A DNA stretch of 64,000 bases from assembly GCA_052389915.1 (NCBI GenBank), contig JBQTHL010000006.1, forward strand, positions 115,648 to 179,647, written 5' to 3'. Positions within the stretch are counted from its first letter, which is position 1; each line of letters starts with the position of its first letter. Origin of the DNA: Panacagrimonas sp052389915. GTDB lineage: Bacteria; Pseudomonadota; Gammaproteobacteria; Nevskiales; Nevskiaceae. The position numbers and the translations under genes are program-made. Shown here in pieces: positions 24,656 to 33,397 of the stretch. Under the pieces are notes generated by a model that saw only the letters and a list, made by a program, of their open reading frames with translations, was not told where the DNA came from and ran no database searches.

Positions 24656-25621
24656 TCACGGCTGCGCGTGTCCGTGCCTGCCGGCTGCCGCGAGAGTGGG
24701 CCCGACGTCGTCGCGTACCGCCGCCTCGGTGGCGGCGAGCGGCGGCGACAAGGCTGCGTCCGCCACCGTCTGAATTTGCGGAAGCGGCGCCGCGGGATCG
24801 GCCAGTACCACGACGACAACCCGGCGATTGCGGTTGCGCCCCTCGGCATCGCTGTTGTCCGAGGCGGGCTGGTATTCGGCTAGCCCCATCACGGTCATGC
24901 GCCGCGGATCGACGCCGCGACCCATGAAGCGATGCACCACGCTGGCGGCACGCGCGCTGGAAAGTTCCCAGTTGGACGGGAACTCGCGCGTGGCGATCGG
25001 GATATTGTCGGTGTGGCCTTCGATGCGCAGGCGGTTGTCGAAAGGCGTCAACGCCAGCGCCAGGCGATCCAGCACGTCGCTCGCCTGCTGCCCCACCCGT
25101 GCCGCGCCGCTGGCAAAAAGAATATCGGTCTGGATTTCCACTTCGAGCCAGGATTCGTGTCGCGTCACGACGACCAGCTTGCGACCGATCAGGTCGCCCA
25201 GCGCGGCGTGCACGTCGTCGCCGATCTTTTCGAGTTGTTGCTGCTGCCGGACGCGCAGCGCCTGACCTTGCGCATCGTTCCCCGAGGCTTTGCCGACTGC
25301 CGGGCCGCCGATCCTGATTCTCTGCGGTGCTATCGACACGCCGGGCGTGGGGGCCGGCGAAGGAGCGGGAACGAAGCTCGGCTTGCCACTGCTGCGCGGT
25401 GCGGCCGACGACGGCCCGATCTGGATGGGCGTGGGCGAACGCGGCTTGCCGCCGAAAGCCGCGTTGAGCGAATCGGACGCCACGCGGAACTTGCCTTCGT
25501 TGATCGCCGACATCGAGTACATCACCACGAACAGCGCCAGCAGCAAGGTCACGAGATCGCCGTAGGGAATGGCCCAGGCTTCGTGGTTGAGGTGGTCTTC
25601 GTGTTTTGCTTTCTTGGCCAT
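24656..25621 (-). CDS. motD: Flagellar motor stator protein MotD (MotB family)
   Basis: This 321-residue stator subunit has the N-terminal membrane helix with the proton-binding aspartate in AWAIPYGDLVTLLLALFVVMYSMS. A low-complexity Pro/Ala linker follows at about residues 60-100, and a C-terminal OmpA-like peptidoglycan-binding domain has DILFASGAARV, IEGHTDNIPI, NWELSSARAASVV and RNRRVVVVV. It pairs with MotC to drive the polar flagellum, as in the second stator set of Pseudomonas. About 115 bases separate it from motC, including a palindromic repeat. Confidence 0.93.
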   Translation of the reverse strand: MAKKAKHEDHLNHEAWAIPYGDLVTLLLALFVVMYSMSAINEGKFRVASDSLNAAFGGKPRSPTPIQIGPSSAAPRSSGKPSFVPAPSPAPTPGVSIAPQRIRIGGPAVGKASGNDAQGQALRVRQQQQLEKIGDDVHAALGDLIGRKLVVVTRHESWLEVEIQTDILFASGAARVGQQASDVLDRLALALTPFDNRLRIEGHTDNIPIATREFPSNWELSSARAASVVHRFMGRGVDPRRMTVMGLAEYQPASDNSDAEGRNRNRRVVVVVLADPAAPLPQIQTVADAALSPPLAATEAAVRDDVGPTLAAAGRHGHAQP

Positions 25622-25630
25622 GGCTCAGGG

Positions 25631-25733
25631 CCGGGAGACGGGACCGGGGAGACGGGAGACGAAGCAGCCGCGACGGCAACCCCCTGTCACTTGCCGCTTG
25701 TTCGTCTCACGCCTCACGTCTCTCGTCTCCCGG
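25631..25733. repeat. Inverted repeat with CCGGGAGACG termini between motC and motD
   Basis: CCGGGAGACG at 25631-25640 and CGTCTCCCGG at 25724-25733 are perfect inverse complements, with further short GGGAGACG/CGTCTC echoes inside. The element splits an otherwise compact stator pair, so it may adjust the MotC:MotD ratio through mRNA folding. Such GAGAC-rich repeats recur between genes in gammaproteobacteria. Confidence 0.65.
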
Positions 25734-25737
25734 CTGT

Positions 25738-26481
25738 TCAGTGATGCAGAAATCCGCCCAGCTTGGTCTCGATCACGCGAGGGTTCTCACCCTGCGAAAT
25801 CGCGATCAAACCTTCGACGATCATCTCGCGCACGCGCGTCTGGTCGCCGATCACGCTCTTGAGCTTGGACGCCATCGGCAGGAAGAACAGGTTGGCGCTG
25901 GCAATGCCGTAGATCGTCGCGATGAATGCAGCCGAGATTCCGTGACCCAGCGCCGAAGGGTCGGCCAGGTTCTGCATCACCGCCATCAAACCCATGACTG
26001 CCCCGATGATGCCGAGTGTAGGCGCGTAGATGCCCATGCCTTCCCAGACCTTGGCGCCGGACAGGTCGAAATGCTCCTTGGCCTGCATCTCGGTTTCCAG
26101 GGTGTTGCGGATGGTCTCAGGCTCGGCTCCGTCCACCAGCATCTGCAAGCCTTTCTTGATGAAGCCGTCGGTCTCGGTGGCGATACTGCCTTCCAGCGCG
26201 AGCAGACCCTGCTTGCGCGCGGCGTTGCTCCACTCGACGATCTTGGCGATCAGGCCTTTGCCGTCCAGGGTCGGCGGCTTGAAGATCCATTTGGACATCT
26301 TCATGCCGTGCTTGAACACCGGCATGGGCGTCTGCACCGTGATCGAACCGAGCGTGCCGACGATGACGATCACGAACGCGGCCGGACCCCACAGCGCCGC
26401 CACGCCGCTGCCCTTCAGGATGGAGCCGCCGATCAGCGCGACCAGCGCAAGCACGAATCCGATGATGCTGAGAATGTCCAC
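25738..26481 (-). CDS. motC: Flagellar motor stator protein MotC (MotA family)
   Basis: This 247-residue protein has the MotA architecture. Two N-terminal helices are seen (MDILSIIGFVLALVALIGGS and WGPAAFVIVIVGTLGS). A cytoplasmic domain follows with the torque-generating charged region (KIVEWSNAARKQGLLALE). Two further helices include GIYAPTLGIIGAVMGLMAVMQNL, with the conserved proline. The GTG at 26481 is used as start because it begins one base after the stop of the preceding short frame and gives the family N-terminus. It forms the stator with MotD. Confidence 0.94.
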   Translation of the reverse strand: MDILSIIGFVLALVALIGGSILKGSGVAALWGPAAFVIVIVGTLGSITVQTPMPVFKHGMKMSKWIFKPPTLDGKGLIAKIVEWSNAARKQGLLALEGSIATETDGFIKKGLQMLVDGAEPETIRNTLETEMQAKEHFDLSGAKVWEGMGIYAPTLGIIGAVMGLMAVMQNLADPSALGHGISAAFIATIYGIASANLFFLPMASKLKSVIGDQTRVREMIVEGLIAISQGENPRVIETKLGGFLHH

Positions 26482-26482
26482 G

Positions 26483-26641
26483 TCAGGCCGCCTCGCCTTG
26501 CGCCCGTACCGGGCTGGACACTTCCACCATCAATCCGTTTCTTTCTTCGCCGAGCATGACCAGCACCACGTGGGTTGTGCCCTTTGTATCGGCAGCACCG
26601 GAACAAACTTCAGGGCCGATCGGGATCGGAAGTGCGTTCAC
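26483..26641 (-). pseudogene. Short frame upstream of motC, possible C-terminal remnant of a CheW-domain gene
   Basis: A 52-codon frame (GTG at 26641) follows the cheY stop in the same reading frame and ends one base before motC. Its middle, TTHVVLVMLGEERNGLMVEV, resembles the strand pair in CheW domains written as T-x-I-V-V-V...G-L-x-V-D. In Pseudomonas-type clusters cheZ, cheA and cheB occupy this position, and CheA ends in a CheW domain. All three are absent here. A short genuine coupling ORF is the alternative. The residue match is only suggestive. Confidence 0.4.
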
Positions 26642-26659
26642 GGAAACACTAATGGCGCA

Positions 26660-27052
26660 TTACGCCGCTTCGGCCAGACTCGAGAAAATCTTGTCGAGCT
26701 TTTCCTTGAGCGTGAAAGCGGTGAAGGGCTTGATGATGTAGCCGTTCACGCCGGCCTTGGCGGCCGCAATGATCTGCTCGCGCTGCGCTTCGGCCGTGAC
26801 CATGAGCACGGGCAGACTCGCCAGTTTCGGTTCGGCGCGAATCGACTTGAGCAGCTCGATGCCGGTCATACCCGGCATGTTCCAGTCGGTGACGACGAAG
26901 TCGAAGCCGCCGGCTTGCAGCATCGGCCACGCGGTCTTGCCGTCGTCGGCTTCCTGCGTGTTGGCGTAGCCCAGGTCGTGCAACAGGTTCTTGACGATGC
27001 GCCGCATCGTCGAGAAATCGTCGACGATCAGGATACGAAGATTCTTGTCCAT
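26660..27052 (-). CDS. cheY: Chemotaxis response regulator CheY
   Basis: This 130-residue single-domain receiver has the full CheY set: D11 and D12 in the acidic pocket, phosphorylation site D56 in VVTDWNMPGM, T86 in LMVTAEAQ and K108 in YIIKPF. Phospho-CheY binds the FliM switch and controls flagellar rotation. It lies downstream of fliA as in Pseudomonas-type clusters, but its usual partners cheZ and cheA do not follow. A repeat of about 80 bases separates it from fliA, so it may have its own promoter. The start at 27052 matches the family N-terminus MDKNLRILIVDD. Confidence 0.95.
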   Translation of the reverse strand: MDKNLRILIVDDFSTMRRIVKNLLHDLGYANTQEADDGKTAWPMLQAGGFDFVVTDWNMPGMTGIELLKSIRAEPKLASLPVLMVTAEAQREQIIAAAKAGVNGYIIKPFTAFTLKEKLDKIFSSLAEAA

Positions 27053-27083
27053 TGAAGATTCCGGAATCAGAAGCTGAAAAGCG

Positions 27084-27163
27084 ATCTCGCGCAAAGACGC
27101 AAAGTAAGGAAAAGAACAACCGAAAAAAGCTGTTTTTATGTTTTGCTTTCTTGGCGTCTTTGC
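27084..27163. repeat. Inverted repeat built on GCAAAGACGC / GCGTCTTTGC between fliA and cheY
   Basis: The left arm holds GCGCAAAGACGCAAAG (from about 27090) and the right arm TTGGCGTCTTTGC (to 27163), nearly complementary across an A/T-rich centre. This kind of GCAAAGACGC-GCGTCTTTGC palindrome is a widespread intergenic repeat. It is unusually A/T-rich for this window. Confidence 0.6.
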
Positions 27164-27207
27164 CGTCGCAGCGCTGTGCTGCTCCGTTGCGCGAAACATG
27201 TTGTCGA

Positions 27208-27954
27208 TCAGCCCAGCGCCACGCCCGCCCAGTCCCCAAGCTTCGAGCGCAGCCGCACCAGTGCCTGTCCGTGGATCTGGCAGACGCGGCTCTCGCTCAC
27301 GTCCAGCACCTTGCCGATCTCCTTGAGATTCAGCTCGCGCTCGTAGTACAGCGACATCACCAGCTTCTCGCGTTCGGGCAGGCTGGAGATGGCTTTGACC
27401 AGCTCGTGCTGGAACTCCGCGCGGCCGACTTGCTCGTCCGGATCGCCGCCTTCGGCCGGTGCATCGAAACCCTCGCCATTGTCGAAGCCGTCCGTCGAAA
27501 GCACTTGGCAGCGCGCAGCGCCGGCGACCGAATCGAAGTATTCGTCGATGCTGATGCCGAGTCGCTCGGCGATCTCGCTGTCCTTGGCCTCGCGTCCGGT
27601 TTCCTGTTCGATGGCGCGCATCGCGCCTTCCACTTCACGCGCCTTGCGATGCAGGGAGCGCGGCGCCCAGTCGCCGCGACGTAACTCGTCGAGCATCGCA
27701 CCACGAATGCGGATGCCGGCGTAGGTCTCGAAGCTCGCTCCGCGATCGCCCTGAAAATTTCTCGAGGCTTCCAGCAAGCCGATGCTGCCGGCCTGAATCA
27801 GATCGTCGATCTCCACGCACGACGGCAGGCGTGCCGCTAGGTGGTACGCGATGCGCTTGACCAGTCCGGCGTGCTGGTTCATCACCATGGCGTCGGCAGA
27901 CGCAGAGCGCGCGGGCCGGTAACTGGCCACCACTTCCCTGGCTAAAGCGCTCAT
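27208..27954 (-). CDS. fliA: Flagellar sigma factor sigma-28 (FliA)
   Basis: This 248-residue sigma-70-family protein directs RNA polymerase to late flagellar genes. Region 2 contains RIAYHLAARLPSCVEIDDLIQ and GIRIRGAMLDELRRGDWAPRS, which is diagnostic of FliA. Region 3 has ETGREAKDSEIAERLGIS, and region 4 ends with SLYYERELNLKEIGKVLDVSESRVCQIHGQA. The start at 27954 overlaps the stop of fleN (ATGA), so translation is coupled in the flhA-flhF-fleN-fliA unit. A longer frame upstream exists inside fleN but is not protein-like. Confidence 0.96.
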   Translation of the reverse strand: MSALAREVVASYRPARSASADAMVMNQHAGLVKRIAYHLAARLPSCVEIDDLIQAGSIGLLEASRNFQGDRGASFETYAGIRIRGAMLDELRRGDWAPRSLHRKAREVEGAMRAIEQETGREAKDSEIAERLGISIDEYFDSVAGAARCQVLSTDGFDNGEGFDAPAEGGDPDEQVGRAEFQHELVKAISSLPEREKLVMSLYYERELNLKEIGKVLDVSESRVCQIHGQALVRLRSKLGDWAGVALG

Positions 27955-28832
27955 GCCATGGCCCCCGCGATTTGCTGTGAACCGCGCCCGACCAGGCGCT
28001 CCACAAAGAATTCGAGATTGCCGCGCGCGCCCTTGGGCATGGCCCAGGTCTCGGCTTTCTTTGCCAGACTGAAGAAGGACTGCGCGGCGGCGGAATTCGG
28101 ATAGGCCTGGACCACGGTCAACTGGCGGCGCAGCGCGCGCTTGAGCCATTCGTCCTGCGGCACGAAGCCCATGAAGTTGAGCGTCACGTCGAGGAAGCGC
28201 TCGGCCACTCTGCGCAGGTTGTCATGCACCTCCTTGGCCTCGGTCAGGTTCTGGACCATGTTGGCCAGCACCTGCACGCGCTCCACGCCGTGATCGCGGC
28301 TCAAAACCTTGATCAGCGCGTAGGCGTCGGTGAGCGAAGACGGGTCGTTGCAGATCACCACGATCACTTCCTGCGCCGCCTGCGTGAAGCTGATGACGGA
28401 ATCGGCGATGCCCGCACCGGTGTCGATCACCAGCACGTCGAGCGGACGGCTGAGGTCGCTGAACGCGCGGATGAGTCCCGCGTTCTCGGCGCGCGTCAGC
28501 TCCGCCATGCTTTTCTTGCCGCTGGACGCCGGTACCACCATTAGGCCCGCCGGCCCTTCGAGAATGGTGTCGTCGAGCGAGCACTTGCCTTCGAGTACGT
28601 GCGAGAGATTGCAGCTCGGCTGCAGGCCCAGCATCACGTCCACGTTGGCCAGGCCCAGGTCGCCGTCGAGCAGCATCACCTGCTTGCCGGCCATGGCCAT
28701 GGCGGTGGAAAGATTCACCGAGACGCTGGTCTTGCCCACGCCGCCCTTGCCGCTGGTGATCGCAATCACCTGCACCGGCTTGGCGGGACGCAGCAGGCGC
28801 AGACCGGCGGCCTGGTCGCTGGACTTATGCAT
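27951..28832 (-). CDS. fleN: Flagellar number regulator FleN (FlhG), MinD-like ATPase
   Basis: This 293-residue protein is a ParA/MinD-family ATPase that limits flagella to one or few at the pole. The deviant Walker A motif is SGKGGVGKTS (residues 27-36), followed by LLDGDLGLANVDVMLGL and VLVIDTGAGIADSVISF. It overlaps the end of flhF by eight bases and the start of fliA by four. The C-terminal helix (FFSLAKKAETWAM) is of the membrane-associating type. FleN also restrains the FleQ activator in relatives. The set with FlhF predicts a polar flagellum. Confidence 0.94.
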   Translation of the reverse strand: MHKSSDQAAGLRLLRPAKPVQVIAITSGKGGVGKTSVSVNLSTAMAMAGKQVMLLDGDLGLANVDVMLGLQPSCNLSHVLEGKCSLDDTILEGPAGLMVVPASSGKKSMAELTRAENAGLIRAFSDLSRPLDVLVIDTGAGIADSVISFTQAAQEVIVVICNDPSSLTDAYALIKVLSRDHGVERVQVLANMVQNLTEAKEVHDNLRRVAERFLDVTLNFMGFVPQDEWLKRALRRQLTVVQAYPNSAAAQSFFSLAKKAETWAMPKGARGNLEFFVERLVGRGSQQIAGAMA

Positions 28833-30237
28833 GCGCTACTCCGGCCAGCTCGTTGGAAAACGCTTCGTCGTTGTTCGGATGCATCGCATCCATCGCGCTC
28901 TGCATGAGCTGTTCGGGATTCGCAGCCGCGAGGTCCTCGGGAACGCGCTGCCCGTCGGCGACGTAGGCGAGCGGCAGGCCCTTGCGCACGATGGCCGAGA
29001 TCGCCGTGCCGAGGCGCGTTGCCTCATCGAGCTTGGTGAGAATGACCGCATTCGGATCGGACGCCGCGAAACGCGCGAACTGATCGTCGAGATCGGCGCC
29101 CTGGCTGCTGGCCGACAACACCAGCGCAGTGCGGTGCGGCAGGGTCAATCCGGACAGCATCGCGAACTGCTTTTCCAGATTCGCGTCGCGCGGCGACATG
29201 CCGGCGGTGTCGATCAGCACGAGTTTGCGATCGCGCAGCTTGTCCAGCGCCAAGCCGAGTTCATGCGGGTTGTCTGCCGTGAGCACGGGCACGCCGAGCA
29301 GACGGCCGTAGGTGAAAAGCTGTTCCTGTGCACCGATGCGGAAATGATCCGTGGTAACCAGCGCCACATCGCGCAGGCCCCAGCTCTGCACGTAGCGCGC
29401 GGCAAGCTTGGCGATGGTGGTGGTCTTGCCGACGCCGGTGGCGCCGACCAAAGCGATCACGCCGCCGGTGTCGAGCCACTCGTGCCTGAACGCGGGAATG
29501 CGGCGCGCGATCAGGCCCATCGCCAACGAGCGCGCATGTTCGGCGCTGGCGCCCTCGGGAATTTCGGCGGCGACTTCGCGTGCGAGTTTCAGTTCGATGC
29601 CGATATCGACCAGCGAGCGCAGCACGTCGGCGCGGATGGGCTTGCGCGCTTCCACCGCAGGACGCGCGACGGTTGCGAGCTTCTGCTCCATGAAGCGGCG
29701 CAGGTCCTGCAATTCGGACTTGAGGCCGTCGATCTCCTTGGTATCAGACGAGGTCGCGGGAGGCATGGCGGCAGCAATGGAAACTTCGACAGATCGCCTA
29801 TCGCCGGAACGCGCGTCGGGGGTCACGAACGGAACGGTGTAGATGCGCGGCGTCTCGACGAGCTTCTCAGCGACCGCGGGCAGCACGATGTTGGCGGCAG
29901 CGATGGCCGCGCTTTCGGTCGCGCGCTGACGCGCATCGCGCTCGATAGCTTCCTGCCTCAAAAAGTAGGGCTGGTAATTGGGTCTAGCGCCCGGCGGCGG
30001 CTCTGGCGGCGTAGTGGGCTCCGCGAGTTCAGGCCCCGGAATCGGCGCTTGTCCGACAGGTTCCGACCGGATCGCCGCGCTCTGCATCATCGCCGCGTCA
30101 TAGTCCGTGGCCGACACCACCTCGATCCCGCCTTCAACCCGGCGGTTGGAAAGAATCACCGCATCGGGACCTTGGCTCTCGCGCACGAGGCGCATGGCTT
30201 CACGCATGTTGGGCGCTACGAATCGTTTGATTTTCAT
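28825..30237 (-). CDS. flhF: Flagellar biosynthesis GTPase FlhF
   Basis: This 470-residue SRP-family GTPase places the flagellum at the cell pole. The N-terminal B domain begins MKIKRFVAPNMREAMRLVRE with a variable, Pro-rich middle, then the NG domain. The G1 loop is GATGVGKT at residues 265-272, with later motifs VTTDHFRIGAQEQL, LIDTAGMSPRD and LTKLDEATRLG. Length is in the normal range. It lies 14 bases downstream of flhA and overlaps fleN. The operon flhA-flhF-fleN-fliA is conserved in polarly flagellated gammaproteobacteria. Confidence 0.95.
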   Translation of the reverse strand: MKIKRFVAPNMREAMRLVRESQGPDAVILSNRRVEGGIEVVSATDYDAAMMQSAAIRSEPVGQAPIPGPELAEPTTPPEPPPGARPNYQPYFLRQEAIERDARQRATESAAIAAANIVLPAVAEKLVETPRIYTVPFVTPDARSGDRRSVEVSIAAAMPPATSSDTKEIDGLKSELQDLRRFMEQKLATVARPAVEARKPIRADVLRSLVDIGIELKLAREVAAEIPEGASAEHARSLAMGLIARRIPAFRHEWLDTGGVIALVGATGVGKTTTIAKLAARYVQSWGLRDVALVTTDHFRIGAQEQLFTYGRLLGVPVLTADNPHELGLALDKLRDRKLVLIDTAGMSPRDANLEKQFAMLSGLTLPHRTALVLSASSQGADLDDQFARFAASDPNAVILTKLDEATRLGTAISAIVRKGLPLAYVADGQRVPEDLAAANPEQLMQSAMDAMHPNNDEAFSNELAGVAHA

Positions 30238-30251
30238 TGGGGCTCTCTACC

Positions 30252-32318
30252 TCACATGCCGACGGCGCCCGCGATGCGGATGCGCCGTGATTCCGGAATT
30301 TCGTTGTAGGCCAACACTCGCAGCGCCGGGATGGTCTGGCGCGTGAAGCGCGCGAGAATCGGACGCAGCGCCTGCGGCACCAGCAGCACCGGCACGCGAC
30401 CGGCCATTTCCTGTTTCTGCGAATGACTGCTAAGCGAGGTGTGCATGCGTTCGGCGAGTCCAGGTTCGAGGGCGGCAGTGCCTGTCGAGATGCTGTTCTG
30501 CAACACCTGTTCCAGTGGCGGGCTCAGGGTGAGCACGCTCAGCTCCTCGTCCAGTCCATTGATTTCCTGCACGATCTGGCGACCCAGCGCGACTCGCGCA
30601 GCGCCCACAAGCACGACGGGATCCTGGCTGCGCGGCGCGGCCTCCGCCAAAGCCTCGGCGATGACTCTCAGGTTCCTGATCGACACGCGCTCGGTCAGCA
30701 GGCCTTGCAAGACCCTCACGAAAATCGCAAGCGGCAAAGCCTTTGGAACAAGGTCTTCCACCAGCTTGGGCGAGGACTTCGCCAGACCATTCAGAAGCTG
30801 CTGTGCCTCGTCAAAACCAAACAGCTCGGAGACGTGCTCGCCAATCAGATGCGACAGATGCGTGGCCACGACCGTCGCGGCATCCACCACGGTGTAGCCG
30901 AGCGACTGCGCGTGCTCGCGCCGGCCGCGCTCGATCCACACCGCGTCCATGCCGAAGGTCGGATCCTTGGTCGCGATGCCGTCCACCGTGCCGAACACGC
31001 GGCCCGGGTTGAGCGCCATTTCACGATCCGGATGAAGCTGTCCGCTCGCGAGCGGCACACCGAGCAAGGTGATGCGATAACCATTCGGCGGCAGTTCCAG
31101 GTTATCGCGGATGTGCACCGGCGGAACCAGGAAGCCCAGTTCCTGCGTGAGCTTGCGGCGCACGCCCTTGATGCGCGGCATCAGCTCGCCTCCCTGGCGC
31201 TGATCGACCAGCGGAATCAGGCGATAGCCGACCTCGAGACCCAGCGGATCTTCCGGCTGCACATCGTCCCAGCTCAGCTCCGCCGGACGGTCGGACTTCG
31301 GCGCATCGACGGAAGGAAGCTGCGCCTGCTTCGCTCGCTTGGCCAGCAACCACGCACCACCGCCGCAGGCACCCGCCAGCAGCAGGAACACCAGGTTCGG
31401 CATGCCCGGAATGATGCCCACAAGACCCAGCACGCAAGCTGCGATGCCCAGCACCTTGGGCTGTGCGAACACCTGCTTCATCACCGTGCCCGCGATGTCC
31501 TGCGAGCGCGACATGCGCGTGACCAGCATCGCCACCGCCACCGACATCAACAAGGACGGCACCTGCGCCACCAGCCCGTCGCCGATGGTCAGCAAGGTGT
31601 AGTTGCGACCGGCGGTGGCGATATCCAGGCCGTGCTCCATCGTGCCGATGAACAATCCGCCGATGATGTTGATGAACAGAATCAGGATGCCGGCCATGGC
31701 ATCGCCGCGAATGAACTTCGAGGCGCCATCCATGGAGCCGTAGAAATCCGCTTCTTCGCGAACCTCGTCGCGACGGACCTTGGCCTCCTCGCGCGTCAAC
31801 AATCCGGCGTTCAAATCTGCGTCGATCGCCATCTGCCGGCCCGGCAAGGCGTCGAGAATGAAGCGCGCCGACACCTCCGAGACACGCTCCGCGCCCTTGG
31901 TCACCACCATGAAGTTGACGATGGTGAGGATGATGAACACGACGATGCCCACGGCAAAACTGCCGCCCACCACGAACTCGCCGAAGCTCTCGATCACCTG
32001 CCCTGCCGCGTGCGGACCTTGGTGCCCGTGCATCAGCACCACGCGCGACGAGCCCACGTTCAGCGCCAGGCGCAGCAGGGTGGCGAGCAGCAGCACCGTG
32101 GGAAAGGCGCTGAAATCCAGCGGCCGCATCACGTTGACGACGGCCAGCAGAATCACGATGGACAGCGCGATGTTGAACGTGAACGCCAGGTCCAGCACCA
32201 TCGGCGAGAGCGGCACCACCATCATCGCGAGGATGGTCAGCAACAGCACCGGCGCACCCAGGCCGCTGCGGCCGAGCGTCTGCAACTTCCCCAGAATTCC
32301 GTTTGCTTGAATGGCCAT
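30252..32318 (-). CDS. flhA: Flagellar export gate protein FlhA
   Basis: This 688-residue protein is the large inner-membrane component of the flagellar type III export gate. The N-terminal half has eight hydrophobic segments, including FTFNIALSIVILLAVVNVMRP. The FHIPEP-region signature is visible as FPTVLLLATLLRLALNVGSSRVVL and the loop RFILDALPGRQMAIDADLNAG (cited here in part). The cytoplasmic half starts near residue 350 and has VGYRLIPLVD and the C-terminal LSSHSQKQEMAGRVPVLLV. It heads the flhA-flhF-fleN-fliA unit. The 254 bases upstream hold only GC-rich hairpins (for example CCGGGCAAGCCCGG near 32420); flhB is not in the window. Confidence 0.96.
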   Translation of the reverse strand: MAIQANGILGKLQTLGRSGLGAPVLLLTILAMMVVPLSPMVLDLAFTFNIALSIVILLAVVNVMRPLDFSAFPTVLLLATLLRLALNVGSSRVVLMHGHQGPHAAGQVIESFGEFVVGGSFAVGIVVFIILTIVNFMVVTKGAERVSEVSARFILDALPGRQMAIDADLNAGLLTREEAKVRRDEVREEADFYGSMDGASKFIRGDAMAGILILFINIIGGLFIGTMEHGLDIATAGRNYTLLTIGDGLVAQVPSLLMSVAVAMLVTRMSRSQDIAGTVMKQVFAQPKVLGIAACVLGLVGIIPGMPNLVFLLLAGACGGGAWLLAKRAKQAQLPSVDAPKSDRPAELSWDDVQPEDPLGLEVGYRLIPLVDQRQGGELMPRIKGVRRKLTQELGFLVPPVHIRDNLELPPNGYRITLLGVPLASGQLHPDREMALNPGRVFGTVDGIATKDPTFGMDAVWIERGRREHAQSLGYTVVDAATVVATHLSHLIGEHVSELFGFDEAQQLLNGLAKSSPKLVEDLVPKALPLAIFVRVLQGLLTERVSIRNLRVIAEALAEAAPRSQDPVVLVGAARVALGRQIVQEINGLDEELSVLTLSPPLEQVLQNSISTGTAALEPGLAERMHTSLSSHSQKQEMAGRVPVLLVPQALRPILARFTRQTIPALRVLAYNEIPESRRIRIAGAVGM

Positions 32319-32572
32319 GCCCGCTTCCGTTTGGGAGGGGCAGGAGCAAGTTCTGTTCTAGGGGAGCAGGGAATCGTTGCCCGCCAGACGGGCGACCCAC
32401 CTACCGTTCGCGCGCCGGGCAAGCCCGGATGGAATCAGGGTTCCATCGAACCGTCCGGTCTAATGCGGTTGTTCTACTGACGCGCCAGCGAGCGAACCAG
32501 AAGCTGGGGTCTCGGCTCAGTCGTCGGTCGTCGCAGTCATCGCCTGAGCTGAGCGACCGCCCTTCTCCGCGA

Positions 32573-33385
32573 CTAAAGAGAGTTGGCGTTGACGCCGGTG
32601 CGGCCCTTGTCCTTCTTGTCGAAGAACTGCTGCGAGCGTTCCGCAATAACCGGGTTGCCTCCGCACAGTGCGTAGCCGTACAAGCACTCGACTTTCAGTT
32701 GCTCGTCTAGCGTGCGGCCGATGACCTCGAAGATGGTTTCCTTGGCCGATTCCACCGCGCGACGGTCGTTGCGCAGAATGCGCGCAACCATGTCTTCCGT
32801 GGCCGCCATCAGTTCGTCGTGCGGCACGACTTTCGAGACCATGTTGCAGGCCAGCGCGCGCTGCGCGCCGATCGGTTCGCCGGTGAGTTCCATCTCCAGC
32901 GCGATGCCGACACCACAGACGTTGACCAGTCGCACGATGCCGCCGTCGGCCGGATGCATGCCGCGACGCAACTCGAACGAGCCGAATTGCGCGCGCTCGG
33001 AGGCGATGCGGATATCGCAGGCCATTGCCAGTTCCAGACCGCCGCCGAGCACCCAGCCGTTGCAGGCCGCGACGATGGGCTTGTAGATGCGATGCACGCC
33101 GCGCGTGATGCCCCCGGCAAAGCCGTCCGGTAGCTTGTCGCGGCCCAGACTCGGGCCCACGCCGTCCCACTCGGGCACGTGCGTCTTGAGATCCGCACCG
33201 GCGCAGAACGCATCGCCCTTGCCGGTGAGAATCGCCACGCGCAGCTTCGGGTCGTCGCGGAAGTCGCGCCAGATTTCGCCGAGCCGATGATGCACGTCGA
33301 GGTCGATGGCGTTCTTCACCTCGGGGCGGTTGAGGGTGATGTACGCCACCTCGCCCTTCTTCTCGTAAAGCACCTTGCTCGACAT
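32573..33385 (-). CDS. Enoyl-CoA hydratase/isomerase family protein
   Basis: This 270-residue crotonase-fold protein hydrates or isomerises an unsaturated acyl-CoA. The oxyanion-hole regions are GKGDAFCAGADLK and CNGWVLGGGLELAMACD. Both crotonase glutamates are present: one in FGSFELRRGMHPADGG, the other in ALEMELTGEPIG, so hydratase activity is likely. An insert (HVPEWDGVGPSLGRDKLPDG) before the second oxyanion loop sets it apart from short-chain hydratases and fits cyclic or bulky substrates. It is last in a minus-strand run with an acyl-CoA dehydrogenase 12 bases upstream, so it probably acts on that enzyme's product. Confidence 0.88.
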   Translation of the reverse strand: MSSKVLYEKKGEVAYITLNRPEVKNAIDLDVHHRLGEIWRDFRDDPKLRVAILTGKGDAFCAGADLKTHVPEWDGVGPSLGRDKLPDGFAGGITRGVHRIYKPIVAACNGWVLGGGLELAMACDIRIASERAQFGSFELRRGMHPADGGIVRLVNVCGVGIALEMELTGEPIGAQRALACNMVSKVVPHDELMAATEDMVARILRNDRRAVESAKETIFEVIGRTLDEQLKVECLYGYALCGGNPVIAERSQQFFDKKDKGRTGVNANSL

Positions 33386-33397
33386 GCTTTTCTTCTC

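Noticed and set aside
32319..32572. Possible flhB fragment or sigma-54 promoter upstream of flhA
   Set aside because: No FlhB-like peptide and no GG-N10-GC element with the right context was found; only short GC-rich hairpins are seen.
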